A stretch of DNA of 64,000 bases, taken from the NCBI GenBank assembly GCA_963829725.1, contig CAWHJW010000007.1:62001-126000 (forward strand), given 5' to 3'. The translations under genes and the position numbers were made by a program. Below are positions 1 through 8,307 of the stretch, in pieces. The notes under the pieces were generated by a model. It saw nothing but the letters and a program-made list of their open reading frames with translations, ran no database searches and was not told the DNA's origin. The DNA is from RYN-230 sp963829725 (GTDB lineage Bacteria > Actinomycetota > Actinomycetes > Streptosporangiales > Streptosporangiaceae). The stretch's first letter is position 1. Every line of letters starts with the position of its first letter.

Positions 1-794
1 GCCGTACTGGCCGGGCACCCCGCTGTCATTCCGGCCAGCCGGGCCCGTGATCAGCGCACCGCGGCAGGCACCGGATCGCGGCCGGGCGCCGCGGCCGGCG
101 CGGCCGGCCTGGCTGTGCCGCGGCCGGGATCCGCAGGGCCCGGGCCAGCGCGGCGGGCAGCTACCAGTTGGCCCGGCAGCGGCAGCAGCGCCAGGAAGCT
201 GGCGAATACCAGGGCCAGGATGGCCAGCGCGCCGAGGGCCCCGATCATCGCCTCGGCCATGACCGACGTGCCCTTGGACGCGGCCGGCTTGCCGCTGGCC
301 AGCAGCGGCAGCCCGGTGAGCCCGGTGTGCCAGCCGGGCGGCGCGGCCGAGGCCAGGGCGCGGCTGATCACCGGGCCGAGGGAGCTGCCGCCGAACCCGG
401 CCGCGGGGGGGTGAAGACGAGGGCGAACGTGGACCGGCCGTCGCGGGTGACGAACGCCCGGTTGTGCATGGTCGCGTAGTCCGCGATCCGCACCCCGGGA
501 TGGCGCGGGCCAGGGCGGCGAACGCGCGCGGTCACGGCGGCCGTGGCGGGCGCGGTGACCCGCTGCCCGGCCGGCCCGGTGAGCACCGGCACGTAGGGCG
601 CCTGCGCGGCGCCGTTGCCGTACTGGCGGGCGATCTGGCTGTCCACCCGGAACGCCTGCCCGGGCATGGCGAAGCTGTTGGCCATCCGGTGCGTTGGTGC
701 CGCCCACGGTGGCGATGCCGGCCGCGGTGACGACGGCCCAGAACGCGGCCACGAGCAATTTGTGGCGGAGCACGAAGCGGGCGAGTGCGGTCAT
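1..794 (-). pseudogene. MMPL/RND-family transporter, 5' part, multiply frameshifted, runs off left edge
   Basis: The start is well defined: ATG at 794 on the minus strand with GGAGGT seven bases upstream, and a first membrane helix (TALARFVLRHKLLVAAFWAV). The family signature follows only if the frame is changed several times: near 685, twice near 500-525, at a run of seven G near 405-411, and again near 170. The pieces give the N-terminal transmembrane helix, the start of the periplasmic loop (residues like MANSFAMPGQAFRVDSQIA) and the second helix region (MAEAMIGALGALAILALVF). MMPL proteins export lipids, drugs or heme. Left of 170 the frame is not recognisable. Either decay or assembly error; the gene is in any case incomplete in the window. 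Confidence 0.75.
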
Positions 795-996
795 CACGAC
801 CTCCGGGGCTGCGGCGGCAGTCCGCCTGCCGCTGCTGGCTGCCTCCCGTGGCAGGGCCCGGCCGGCCGTCCCGCGGCGGATGGCACTTGCGGTCCCACGC
901 CGGGAGCAAGGCAGCCGTGGATACTCCCTGCGGAGTACGGCGCCGGTCACCCCCGGGAGGGCGACTCAGCCCCCGGCACGTGCCTAGGCTGCAGGC

Positions 997-2250
997 ATGC
1001 AACATGTCAGGGCGGCGTGGCGGCGCTGGCTGGGCTCGCCTGCCCGCGATGTGATCCTCGTGCTGGGGCTCACCGTCGTCCTGGTGGGCGGCACCGCCGG
1101 CGAGGGGTATCCCAAGTCGCCGTCGGACCGGATCCTGTTCCCGCACCACGTGATCCCGCATCCGCCGCCCGCCGCGCTGCTGCTCGTCGCGGCCGCCTGC
1201 CTGACGCTGATCTGGCGCCGCCAGTGGCCGGTGGCCGTGCTGGTCATCTCCACTGCCCTGGTGACCGCCTACACATTGCTCGGCTACGTCAACGGCGCGG
1301 CCCTGCTGATCCCGGCGATCGCCCTCTACGCGGTGGCGACCCAGGTGAATGTGTGGTGGGCGGCCGGGCTGGCCCTGGCCACGGCGGCCGTGCTGATGGC
1401 GGCAACCGCCGCCTTCAACCCGTTCGGCCAGATCGCCGGCGGCGGGTTCGACCTCATCCCCTTCATGATCGTGGCCGCGCTGCTGGCCGGGATCGCGGTG
1501 GCGAACCGGCGCGCGTATGTGGCGTCGATCCAGGACCGGGCCCGGCAGGACGCCCGCCGGCAGGTGGTGGAGGAACGGCTCCGCATCGCGCGGGAACTGC
1601 ATGATGTGGTCGCGCACACCATGGCCACCATCAACGTGCAGGCCGGGTCGGCGGCGCACGTCCTGTCCACCCGTCCCGAGGTGGCCGCGGAGGCGCTGCA
1701 GGCGATCAAGGCGGCCAGCAAGGACGGCCTGCGGGAACTGCGGGCCATCCTCAACGTGCTGCGCCAGGCCGACGACGCTGACCCCACCCAGCCCGCGCCC
1801 GGCCTGGCGCAGCTGGACGCCCTGGTCGCCGGGGCCTGCCGGTCCGGGCTGGCGACCACGCTCGTGGCGACCGGGGAGCAGGTCCCGATGCCGGCCGCGC
1901 CGGACCTCGCCGCCTACCGGATCATCCAGGAGTCGCTGACCAACGCCATCCGGCACGCGGGCCCGGCGACGGCCACGGTCACGCTGGACTACGGTGACGG
2001 GGAACTCCGGATCGAGGTGGCGGACACAGGGCTGGGCCAGCCTGCGGGCGCGGGCGGCAAACCGGGGCACGGGCTGGCCGGGATGCGGGAACGGGCCGCC
2101 GCGGTCGGTGGGTCCGTGCAGGCCGGCCCCGCCCTCGGCGGCGGCTTCCAGGTCGCGGCCCGGCTGCCGCTGCCCCCCCAGCGCGGCCAGCGCGGGGCGG
2201 ATACCGCCCCGGCCGCCGCGGCCACGGCCGAGGAAGGCGGGCCATCGTGA
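997..2250 (+). CDS. NarL-type sensor histidine kinase
   Basis: A 417-residue membrane kinase. Four to five hydrophobic segments occupy roughly residues 15-160, followed by a HisKA_3 dimerisation domain with the motif RELHDVVAHTMA, phospho-acceptor His202, and a C-terminal HATPase domain ending in the G-box GHGLAGMRERA. This is the architecture of DesK/LiaS/NarX-like actinomycete kinases without a recognisable extracellular sensor domain, so the signal is probably a membrane or envelope change. The stop overlaps the GTG of the response regulator by four bases, showing translational coupling. It lies divergent from the broken MMPL gene, a common target of such systems, so that transporter may have been the regulon; this is inference. 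Confidence 0.93.
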   Translation: MQHVRAAWRRWLGSPARDVILVLGLTVVLVGGTAGEGYPKSPSDRILFPHHVIPHPPPAALLLVAAACLTLIWRRQWPVAVLVISTALVTAYTLLGYVNGAALLIPAIALYAVATQVNVWWAAGLALATAAVLMAATAAFNPFGQIAGGGFDLIPFMIVAALLAGIAVANRRAYVASIQDRARQDARRQVVEERLRIARELHDVVAHTMATINVQAGSAAHVLSTRPEVAAEALQAIKAASKDGLRELRAILNVLRQADDADPTQPAPGLAQLDALVAGACRSGLATTLVATGEQVPMPAAPDLAAYRIIQESLTNAIRHAGPATATVTLDYGDGELRIEVADTGLGQPAGAGGKPGHGLAGMRERAAAVGGSVQAGPALGGGFQVAARLPLPPQRGQRGADTAPAAAATAEEGGPS

Positions 2251-2924
2251 TCCGGGTACTGCTCGCGGACGACCAGGCTCTGATCCGGGCCGGGTTCCGG
2301 GTGCTGATCGAGGCCGCGGACGACCTCGAGGTCGTCGGCGAGGCCACCGACGGCGGGCAGGCGGCCACCCTGGCCCGCACGGAGCGCGCCGACGTGGTGC
2401 TGATGGACATCCGGATGCCCGGGGTGGACGGGCTGGAGGCTACCCGGCGGATCTCGGCCGATGAGGACCTGGCCGGCGTCAAGGTCATCATCCTGACCAC
2501 GTTCGAGTCGGACGAGTATGTCTACCGGGCGCTGCGCGCTGGGGCCAGCGGCTTCCTGGTCAAGGACACCGAGCCGGCCGAGCTGATCCAGGCGATCCGG
2601 GTGGTGGCCCGGGGGGACGCGCTGCTGTCGCCGAGTGTCACCCGGCGGCTGATCACCGACCTGGCCAGCCGGCCCGAGCGGCCGCCGCCCAGTGACCAGG
2701 TGCTGGCCGGGCTGACCGACCGGGAGCGGGAGGTGCTGGCGCTGGTCGCCGGGGGGCTGTCCAACGACGAGATCGCCGGCCGCCTGTTCCTCAGCCCGCT
2801 GACCTCGAAGACGCACGTCAGCCGGATCATGAACAAGCTCGGCGCCCGGGACCGCGCGCAGCTCGTCGTGATCGCCTACGAAAGCGGGCTGGTCACCCCG
2901 GGCGGCCACGGCATCCCGGCCTGA
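2247..2924 (+). CDS. LuxR/NarL-family response regulator
   Basis: A 225-residue regulator starting with GTG inside the kinase stop codon. The receiver domain has the acidic pair near residues 8-9, phospho-acceptor Asp54 in VLMDIRMPG, the conserved Thr region and Lys in GFLVKDT. The C-terminal LuxR helix-turn-helix starts at LTDREREVLALVAGGLSN and includes KTHVSRIMNKLGARDR. It is the cognate partner of the upstream kinase. The stop codon lies inside the first unit of a 19-bp tandem repeat. Confidence 0.95.
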   Translation: MIRVLLADDQALIRAGFRVLIEAADDLEVVGEATDGGQAATLARTERADVVLMDIRMPGVDGLEATRRISADEDLAGVKVIILTTFESDEYVYRALRAGASGFLVKDTEPAELIQAIRVVARGDALLSPSVTRRLITDLASRPERPPPSDQVLAGLTDREREVLALVAGGLSNDEIAGRLFLSPLTSKTHVSRIMNKLGARDRAQLVVIAYESGLVTPGGHGIPA

Positions 2925-2963
2925 TCACGGCATCCCGGCCTGATCACGGCATCCGGGCCTGAC
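2907..2963 (+). repeat. Three-copy 19-bp tandem repeat across a stop codon
   Basis: The unit CACGGCATCCCGGCCTGAT occurs at 2907-2925 and 2926-2944 without change and at 2945-2963 with two differences. The stop codon of the response regulator is inside the first copy. Each unit ends in an in-frame style TGA, so expansion of the array does not lengthen the protein. Confidence 0.95.
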
Positions 2964-2979
2964 ATGGCAGGCTAGGGGC

Positions 2980-4245
2980 ATGACGGCAGCGGACCAGGCC
3001 GGCGGCGTGCCCGCCTCCGGCGGCGCAGCGCCCTCCGGGGGCGTACCCGACCAGGGGGACGCATCCCCGCCTGGCGCCGCGCCGTCGGCCTGCCGGGTCC
3101 GGCCGGAGACGGTGCAGCGGCTGGAGCGGGCCATGGGGTCGCTCGGCACGGCCGCGATGGCGTCCATGGACCAGCGGCTGCCCTGGTTCCGGTCGATGTC
3201 CGCGGAGAACCGGTCCTGGATCGGCCTGGTCGCCCAGGCCGGCATCGCCGCCTTCGTGGACTGGGTGAAGCACCCCCGCCGCGGCCGCCCGCCGGTGGCG
3301 GTCGAGGTGTTCGGCACCGCGCCACGGGAACTGGCCCGCGCGGTCAGCCTGCAGCAGGCCGTCGAGATGGTGCGGATCATCATCGACGTGGTCGAGGCCC
3401 GGGTGGACGAGCTCGCGGTGCCTGGCGGCGAGGCCGAGCTCCGGGAGGCGGTGCTCCGCTACACCCGCGAGGTGGCCTTCGGCGCCGCGCAAGTCTACGC
3501 GCGGACCGCGGAGGCCCGCGGCGCCTGGGACGCCCGGCTGGAGGCCCTGGTGGTGGACTCGCTGGTGCGCGGCGAGATGGGCGAGGGGCTCCAGTCCTGG
3601 GCATCGGCACTGAACTGGTCGCATACCCCGGTGGCCGTGATCGTCGGCTACGCGGACGGCAGCGAGCCGGAGGGCCTGATCTCCGAGCTCCGCGCGATCG
3701 TCCGGCGGCCGCGGCTGGACCTGCTGGCCGGCGTGCACGGCACGCGGCTGGTGGTGGTGCTCGGCGGCACCGACGACCCGCTGGCCGCCGCCGCGCACAT
3801 CGCCGGCCGGTTCGGTACCGGGCCGGTGGTCGTCGGGCCGCCCGTCCCTGACCTGCAGGCCGCCACCCGGTCGGCGGCGGCGGCCCTGGCCGGGCTGCGG
3901 GCCGCCCCCGGCTGGCCCGAATCGCCGCGGCCGGTGCTCGCCACCGAACTGCTCCCGGAGCGCGCGCTGGACGGGGACGAGCTGGCGCGCGCGGAACTCA
4001 TCAGCGATCTCTACGAGCCGCTCCGCCGGGGCGGTGCTGCGCTGCTCGACACGCTGAGCACCTACCTGGAGCAGGGGTCGTCGCTGGAGGCCACGGCCCG
4101 GCTGCTGTTCGTGCATCCGAACACGGTGCGTTACCGGCTGCGGCGGGTTACCGAACTGACCGGCCTCGTGCCGTCCGAGGGGCGGGCCGGATTTACCCTC
4201 TGGGTCGCCATCGTGCTGGGCCACTTGGCGCACAAGCGCACATAG
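2980..4245 (+). CDS. fasR: PucR-family transcriptional regulator, FasR-like activator of fatty-acid genes
   Basis: A 421-residue protein with an alanine/proline/glycine-rich start, a central GGDEF-related/RsbRD-like portion and a C-terminal PucR-type helix-turn-helix (HTH_30), seen as a stretch beginning STYLEQGSSLEATARLLFVH and followed by NTVRYRLRRV. In Streptomyces the gene immediately upstream of fabD encodes the PucR-like FasR, which activates the fabDHPF promoter; the same position and family are seen here. The gap to fabD is about 86 bases and likely holds the target promoter. Assignment as FasR rests on family plus synteny. Confidence 0.85.
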   Translation: MTAADQAGGVPASGGAAPSGGVPDQGDASPPGAAPSACRVRPETVQRLERAMGSLGTAAMASMDQRLPWFRSMSAENRSWIGLVAQAGIAAFVDWVKHPRRGRPPVAVEVFGTAPRELARAVSLQQAVEMVRIIIDVVEARVDELAVPGGEAELREAVLRYTREVAFGAAQVYARTAEARGAWDARLEALVVDSLVRGEMGEGLQSWASALNWSHTPVAVIVGYADGSEPEGLISELRAIVRRPRLDLLAGVHGTRLVVVLGGTDDPLAAAAHIAGRFGTGPVVVGPPVPDLQAATRSAAAALAGLRAAPGWPESPRPVLATELLPERALDGDELARAELISDLYEPLRRGGAALLDTLSTYLEQGSSLEATARLLFVHPNTVRYRLRRVTELTGLVPSEGRAGFTLWVAIVLGHLAHKRT

Positions 4246-4331
4246 TTTGTAGCATTGCGACAACGTCCACGGGTCAAACTTCGTGCTCTTCTTCACCTAT
4301 CTAGCGGACTTCTACAGTGCAGGGTGAATGC
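4246..4331 (+). promoter_or_regulatory. Leader/promoter region of the fab operon
   Basis: This 86-base gap is noticeably richer in A+T than its surroundings (TTTGTAGCATTGCGACAACG near 4246-4265, then TTCTTCACCTATCTAGCGG). It contains facing GTTTG and CAAAC half sites around 4243-4280. By analogy to the Streptomyces FasR target it is the probable activator site; no exact box is claimed. AGGGTG at 4321-4326 serves as ribosome site for ATG 4332. Confidence 0.5.
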
Positions 4332-5531
4332 ATGCTTGTCATCGCTGCCCCGGGCCAGGGCGCGCAGGTCCCTGGCTTCCTATCCGCATGGCTCGAGCTG
4401 CCCGGTTTCGCTGACCGCCTCAGGGCCTGGTCCGAGCTGGCCGGCCTCGACCTGGCCAGGTACGGGACCACGGCTGACGCAGCGGAGATCCGGGACACCG
4501 CGGTCGCCCAGCCGCTGCTGGTGGCCGCGGCCATCGCCGCGGCGGAGGTGCTGTTCGGCGGCCTGGGCGCGGCCCGTGCCCAGGTGGGCGCGGTGGCCGG
4601 GCACAGCGTCGGCGAGCTCGCGGCGGGTGCTATCGCGGGCGCGGCGAGCCCGGAGGACGCCATCCGGCTGGTCCGGGTCCGCGGTCAGGCCATGGCGCAG
4701 GCCGCGGCCGAGCAGCCGACCGGGATGACCGCGGTGCTGGGCGGGGATGAGGCCGACGTGCTCGACGCGCTCGAGGCGCACGGGCTCACCCCCGCGAACA
4801 TCAACGGCGTCGGCCAGGTCGTCGCCGCAGGAACGCTGGACCAGCTCGCCGCCTTCGCGGCCGACCCGCCCGCCGGGGCCCGGCTGCGGCCGCTTCAGGT
4901 GGCGGGGGCCTTCCACACCCGGCACATGGCGCCGGCCGTGGCCGCCCTGCGCGAGGCCGCGGCCTCGGTCCGCGTCCGTGACCCCGAGGTGCCGGTGCTG
5001 TCCAACCGGGACGGCGCGGTGGTCCGCTCCGGCCAGGACTGGCTGGAACGGATCATCACCCAGGTCAGCGCGCCGGTGCGGTGGAACCTGTGCATGACGG
5101 GCATGTCCGCTCTCGGGGTGAGCGCGTTCATCGAGCTGCCGCCGTCCGGCGCCCTCACCGGGCTGGCCCGGCGCGGGCTGCCCGGCGTGTCGCTGACCAG
5201 CCTCAAGACGCCGGCCGAGCTGGACGCGGCGCGGACGGTGATCGCCGAGCACGGCGCGCATGAGCAGCAGGATGGGGGGCAGGCTCCTGACTGGCGGCTG
5301 CTCGTGGCGCCGCTGTCCGGGACGTTCCGGACCGTGGCCGACGGCCCGTTCGTTACCGCGGGTGCCGCGCTCTCCCCCGGTGCCGAGATCGGGCACGTGG
5401 AGCAGCGCGGCGGGCGGCACGCGATCACGCCCCCGTTCCCGGCCACGGTCATCGAGTGGCTGGTCGAGGACGGCGACCCGGTCAGCGCGGGCCAGCCGCT
5501 GGTCCGGCTGCAGCCGGACCTGCCGGGCTGA
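4332..5531 (+). CDS. fabD: Malonyl-CoA:ACP transacylase with an extra C-terminal biotinyl/lipoyl-like domain
   Basis: Residues 1 to about 300 are a FabD domain: N-terminal APGQGAQVPGF, nucleophile motif GHSVGE, and the His-containing AGAFHTRHMAPA. It loads malonyl groups onto ACP. I chose ATG 4332 because the protein then begins MLVIAAPGQGAQ, as FabDs do, and AGGGTG precedes it; a GTG at 4317 is also in frame. The protein is 399 residues, about 85 longer than usual. The tail (from WRLLVAPLSGTF) has the strand pattern of a biotinyl/lipoyl domain, including an ATVIEWLVEDGDPVSAGQPL segment, but has no lysine at the expected MKM/DKA turn. First gene of the fab operon. Confidence 0.93.
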   Translation: MLVIAAPGQGAQVPGFLSAWLELPGFADRLRAWSELAGLDLARYGTTADAAEIRDTAVAQPLLVAAAIAAAEVLFGGLGAARAQVGAVAGHSVGELAAGAIAGAASPEDAIRLVRVRGQAMAQAAAEQPTGMTAVLGGDEADVLDALEAHGLTPANINGVGQVVAAGTLDQLAAFAADPPAGARLRPLQVAGAFHTRHMAPAVAALREAAASVRVRDPEVPVLSNRDGAVVRSGQDWLERIITQVSAPVRWNLCMTGMSALGVSAFIELPPSGALTGLARRGLPGVSLTSLKTPAELDAARTVIAEHGAHEQQDGGQAPDWRLLVAPLSGTFRTVADGPFVTAGAALSPGAEIGHVEQRGGRHAITPPFPATVIEWLVEDGDPVSAGQPLVRLQPDLPG

Positions 5532-5602
5532 CCGGCGTCCAGGGGACCGGCCGGCGGGCGGCCCCGGCAACCACGGCACCGAGCGGGACGGGAAAGGAAA
5601 CC

Positions 5603-6574
5603 ATGGTGATGCGACTCCCCGAGGGCGCCGCTGGCGCACGGATCCTGGCGTTCGGCGGGTACCAGCCGGCCCGGGTGGTCACCAACGACGAGATCGCCGA
5701 GACGGTGGACACCAGCGATGAGTGGATCCGCAGCCGGGTCGGCATCGCCCAGCGCCGGATCGCCGCCCCGGAAGAGACCGTGACCGACATGGCGGTGGCG
5801 GCGGGCGGCAAGGCGCTGGCCGCGAGCGGGCTGTCCCCGGCCGAGATCGACCTGGTGATCGTGGCCACCTGCACGGCCGAGGCGCCGATCCCGAACACGG
5901 CGGCCAGCGTGGCCACCCGGCTCGGCATCGTCGCGCCCGGGGCGTTCGACCTCAACGCCGCGTGCGCCGGCTTCTGCTACGCGCTGGCCGCCGCCAGCGA
6001 CTCGGTACGGGCCGGCACGTCCCGCCACGTGCTGGTCATCGGCGCCGAGAAGCTGTCCCAGTGGGTGGACTGGACCGACCGGTCCACGTGCATCATCTTC
6101 GCGGACGGCGCCGGGGCGGCGGTGGTCGGCCCGGCCGCGGACGACGAGCCGCCGGGCATCGGCCCGGTGGCCTGGGGCAGCGACGGCGGGATGGCCGACA
6201 AGATCTACATCGCCGACCGCCGGTCGTTCATCTTCCAGGAGGGCCAGGCTGTCTTCCGCTGGGCCACCACCGCGCTGCACCCGGTGGCCAGGCAGGCCTG
6301 CGAGCGTGCCGGGGTGGACCCGGCCGACCTGGCCGCGTTCGTCCCGCACCAGGCGAACCTGCGCATCATCGAGGCGATCGCGAGGAAGATCGGCGCCCCG
6401 CAGGCGCGGGTGGCCACCGAGATCGTCGACTCGGGCAACACGTCCTCGGCGTCCATCCCGCTGGCCCTGTGCGCGATGATCGAGCGCGGCGAGGTAGGCT
6501 CCGGCTCCCCGGTCCTGCTGCTCGGCTTCGGCGCCGGCATCAGCTATGCGGCGCAGGTCATCACGGTACCCTGA
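5603..6574 (+). CDS. fabH: Beta-ketoacyl-ACP synthase III
   Basis: A 323-residue condensing enzyme that starts fatty-acid synthesis by joining an acyl-CoA to malonyl-ACP. The catalytic Cys lies in DLNAACAGFCYAL, His in FVPHQANLRII and Asn in DSGNTSSASIPLAL. ATG 5603 follows GGAAAGGAAA; an in-frame open stretch extends further upstream into the fabD end but lacks family similarity. The gene follows fabD by 71 bases and precedes acpP, the standard actinomycete order. In this group FabH usually prefers branched short acyl-CoAs; that preference is family knowledge, not visible here. Confidence 0.95.
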   Translation: MVMRLPEGAAGARILAFGGYQPARVVTNDEIAETVDTSDEWIRSRVGIAQRRIAAPEETVTDMAVAAGGKALAASGLSPAEIDLVIVATCTAEAPIPNTAASVATRLGIVAPGAFDLNAACAGFCYALAAASDSVRAGTSRHVLVIGAEKLSQWVDWTDRSTCIIFADGAGAAVVGPAADDEPPGIGPVAWGSDGGMADKIYIADRRSFIFQEGQAVFRWATTALHPVARQACERAGVDPADLAAFVPHQANLRIIEAIARKIGAPQARVATEIVDSGNTSSASIPLALCAMIERGEVGSGSPVLLLGFGAGISYAAQVITVP

Positions 6575-6582
6575 CCGCGCCA

Positions 6583-6610
6583 CGGCCCGCGGGTCACGCC
6601 CCGCGGGCCG
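6583..6610 (+). promoter_or_regulatory. Perfect 11-bp hairpin between fabH and acpP
   Basis: CGGCCCGCGGG at 6583-6593 is matched exactly by CCCGCGGGCCG at 6600-6610 around a six-base loop, eight bases after the fabH stop and 30 bases before acpP. No T-run follows, so it may be an attenuator or an mRNA processing/stability element rather than a full terminator. Confidence 0.75.
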
Positions 6611-6640
6611 ACCACTACACACGAAGGAGAACACAACCAC

Positions 6641-6896
6641 ATGGCCATGACTGACCAGGAGATCCTGAGCGGCCTCGGCGAGATCGTGGACGAGGTGGCC
6701 GGCGTCCCAGCGGACCAGGTCACCCCGGACAAGAGCTTCGTCGAACGACCTGGACATCGACTCACTGTCCATGGTGGAGATCGCCGTGGCGGCCCAGGAC
6801 AAGTTCGGCGTCGAGATCCCCGACGACCAGCTCAAGAACCTGAAGACCGTGCAGGACGTCGTCGACTACGTCCGGAACGCCGAGGTATCGGCCTGA
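6641..6896 (+). CDS. acpP: Acyl carrier protein, interrupted by a one-base insertion
   Basis: ATG 6641 follows GAAGGAGA. The first 34 codons read as an ACP (MTDQEILSGLGEIVDEVAG...), then one extra base in the GAAC at 6743-6746 shifts the frame. In the corrected frame the protein continues DLDIDSLSMVEIAVAAQDKF, including the Ser that carries 4'-phosphopantetheine, and ends at TGA 6894-6896, giving about 84 residues. ACP is essential and sits in its normal place between fabH and fabF, so a sequencing or assembly error is much more likely than a real null allele. Uncorrected, the frame would run on to about 7384 as nonsense. Confidence 0.9.
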
Positions 6897-6972
6897 CCCA
6901 GCGGCAGCCACTGCCGCAGCGGCGGGCCGGGTGCCCCCGGCTGGCCAGCGAGCGAAGGAGGAGCAGTTCACC

Positions 6973-8220
6973 GTGCAGGCAGATCAACCACGTGTCGTCG
7001 TCACCGGGCTGGGCGCGACCACGCCCCTCGGCGGGGACGTGGCGTCCACCTGGGAATCGCTGCTGGCCGGCCGGAGCGGGGCACAGCGCCTCCCGGCCGG
7101 CTTCGCCCCTGACCTGCCGGTCCAGATTGCCGCGCCTGCCGCGGTCGACCCCGCTACGGTGCTCGACCGCGTGCAGGCGCGCCGGCTGGACCGCTGCGAG
7201 CAGTTCGCCCTGGTCGCGGCGCGGGAAGCCTGGGCCGATGCGGGATCACCTGACGTGGACCCGGACCGGCTCGGCGTCGTCGTCTCCAGCGGCATCGGCG
7301 GGATCGCCTCCACCCTCAACGCCTACGACACCCTGCACGACAAGGGCTGGCAGCGGCTGTCCCCGTTCACCGTGCCGATGCTGATGCCCAACGGCTCCGC
7401 GGGCTGGATCGCCATCGAGCTGAATGCCCGTGCCGGGGTGCACACGACGGTCAGCGCCTGCGCATCCGGGGCCGAGGCGATCGGCTACGCGATCGACATG
7501 ATCCGGTCCGGCCGCGCCGACGTGGTGCTGGCCGGCGGGACCGAAGCGGCCATCCTGCCGCTGAACGTCGCGGCGTTCGCGGCCATGCGCGCCCTGTCCA
7601 CCCGCAACGACGAGCCGGAGCGGGCCTCCCGCCCATTCGACAAGGGACGTGACGGGTTCCTGCTCGGCGAGGGCGCCGGCATCGTGGTCCTGGAATCGGC
7701 CGAGCATGCCGCCCGGCGCGGGGCGACGGTGCACGCCGTCGCGGCCGGCGCGGGGTATTCCGCGGACGCGCATCACATCGCCCAGCCGGATCCCGGCGGC
7801 GCCGGGATCGAGCGGGCCATCGAGCGGGCGCTGGCCAACGCCGGGCTGGATGCCGCGCAGATCGTCCACGTCAACGCGCACGCCACCTCGACACCGGCCG
7901 GCGATGTCGTCGAGGGGCAGTCGATCGCCCGGGCGCTGGGCGAGGCGGCCAGCGGGGTCGTGGTGTCCGCCACCAAGTCGATGACCGGTCACCTGCTCGG
8001 CGGGGCCGGCGCGGTCGAGGCGGTGGCCACCATCCTGGCGCTGCGCGAGCATGTCGCCCCGCCCACCATCAACCTCGAGGACCCGGAAGCCGACACCCGC
8101 ATCGACATCGCCACCGAGCCGCGGAAGCTGAGCCCGCACGGCGCCGCGCCGATGGCCGCGCTGAACAACTCGTTCGGCTTCGGCGGGGCCAACGTCGCGC
8201 TCGCCTTCACCGCCGCATAA
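6973..8220 (+). CDS. fabF: Beta-ketoacyl-ACP synthase II
   Basis: A 415-residue elongating condensing enzyme. GTG 6973 has AAGGAGGAG at 6955-6963, which decides this start over an upstream in-frame codon. Active-site Cys is in TVSACASGAEAIGYA; the two His are in VNAHATSTPAGD and KSMTGHLLGGAGA; the glycine-rich NNSFGFGGAN closes the fold. It extends malonyl-ACP-derived chains after FabH. It follows acpP by 76 bases and precedes accD by 87. Confidence 0.96.
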   Translation: MQADQPRVVVTGLGATTPLGGDVASTWESLLAGRSGAQRLPAGFAPDLPVQIAAPAAVDPATVLDRVQARRLDRCEQFALVAAREAWADAGSPDVDPDRLGVVVSSGIGGIASTLNAYDTLHDKGWQRLSPFTVPMLMPNGSAGWIAIELNARAGVHTTVSACASGAEAIGYAIDMIRSGRADVVLAGGTEAAILPLNVAAFAAMRALSTRNDEPERASRPFDKGRDGFLLGEGAGIVVLESAEHAARRGATVHAVAAGAGYSADAHHIAQPDPGGAGIERAIERALANAGLDAAQIVHVNAHATSTPAGDVVEGQSIARALGEAASGVVVSATKSMTGHLLGGAGAVEAVATILALREHVAPPTINLEDPEADTRIDIATEPRKLSPHGAAPMAALNNSFGFGGANVALAFTAA

Positions 8221-8307
8221 CCCGCCGCCGGCGGGGCCAGCCCTCGTCCCGCTCACCCTGCATCCCCAGCAACGTCGCTCTCCCGCCACAAGCTTAGGAG
8301 GCCTCCC

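Noticed and set aside
532..4296. Long minus-strand frames (532-2070 and 2944-4296) across the two-component and FasR-like genes
   Set aside because: Composition typical of antisense shadows in high-GC DNA; the sense strand encodes complete recognisable proteins.
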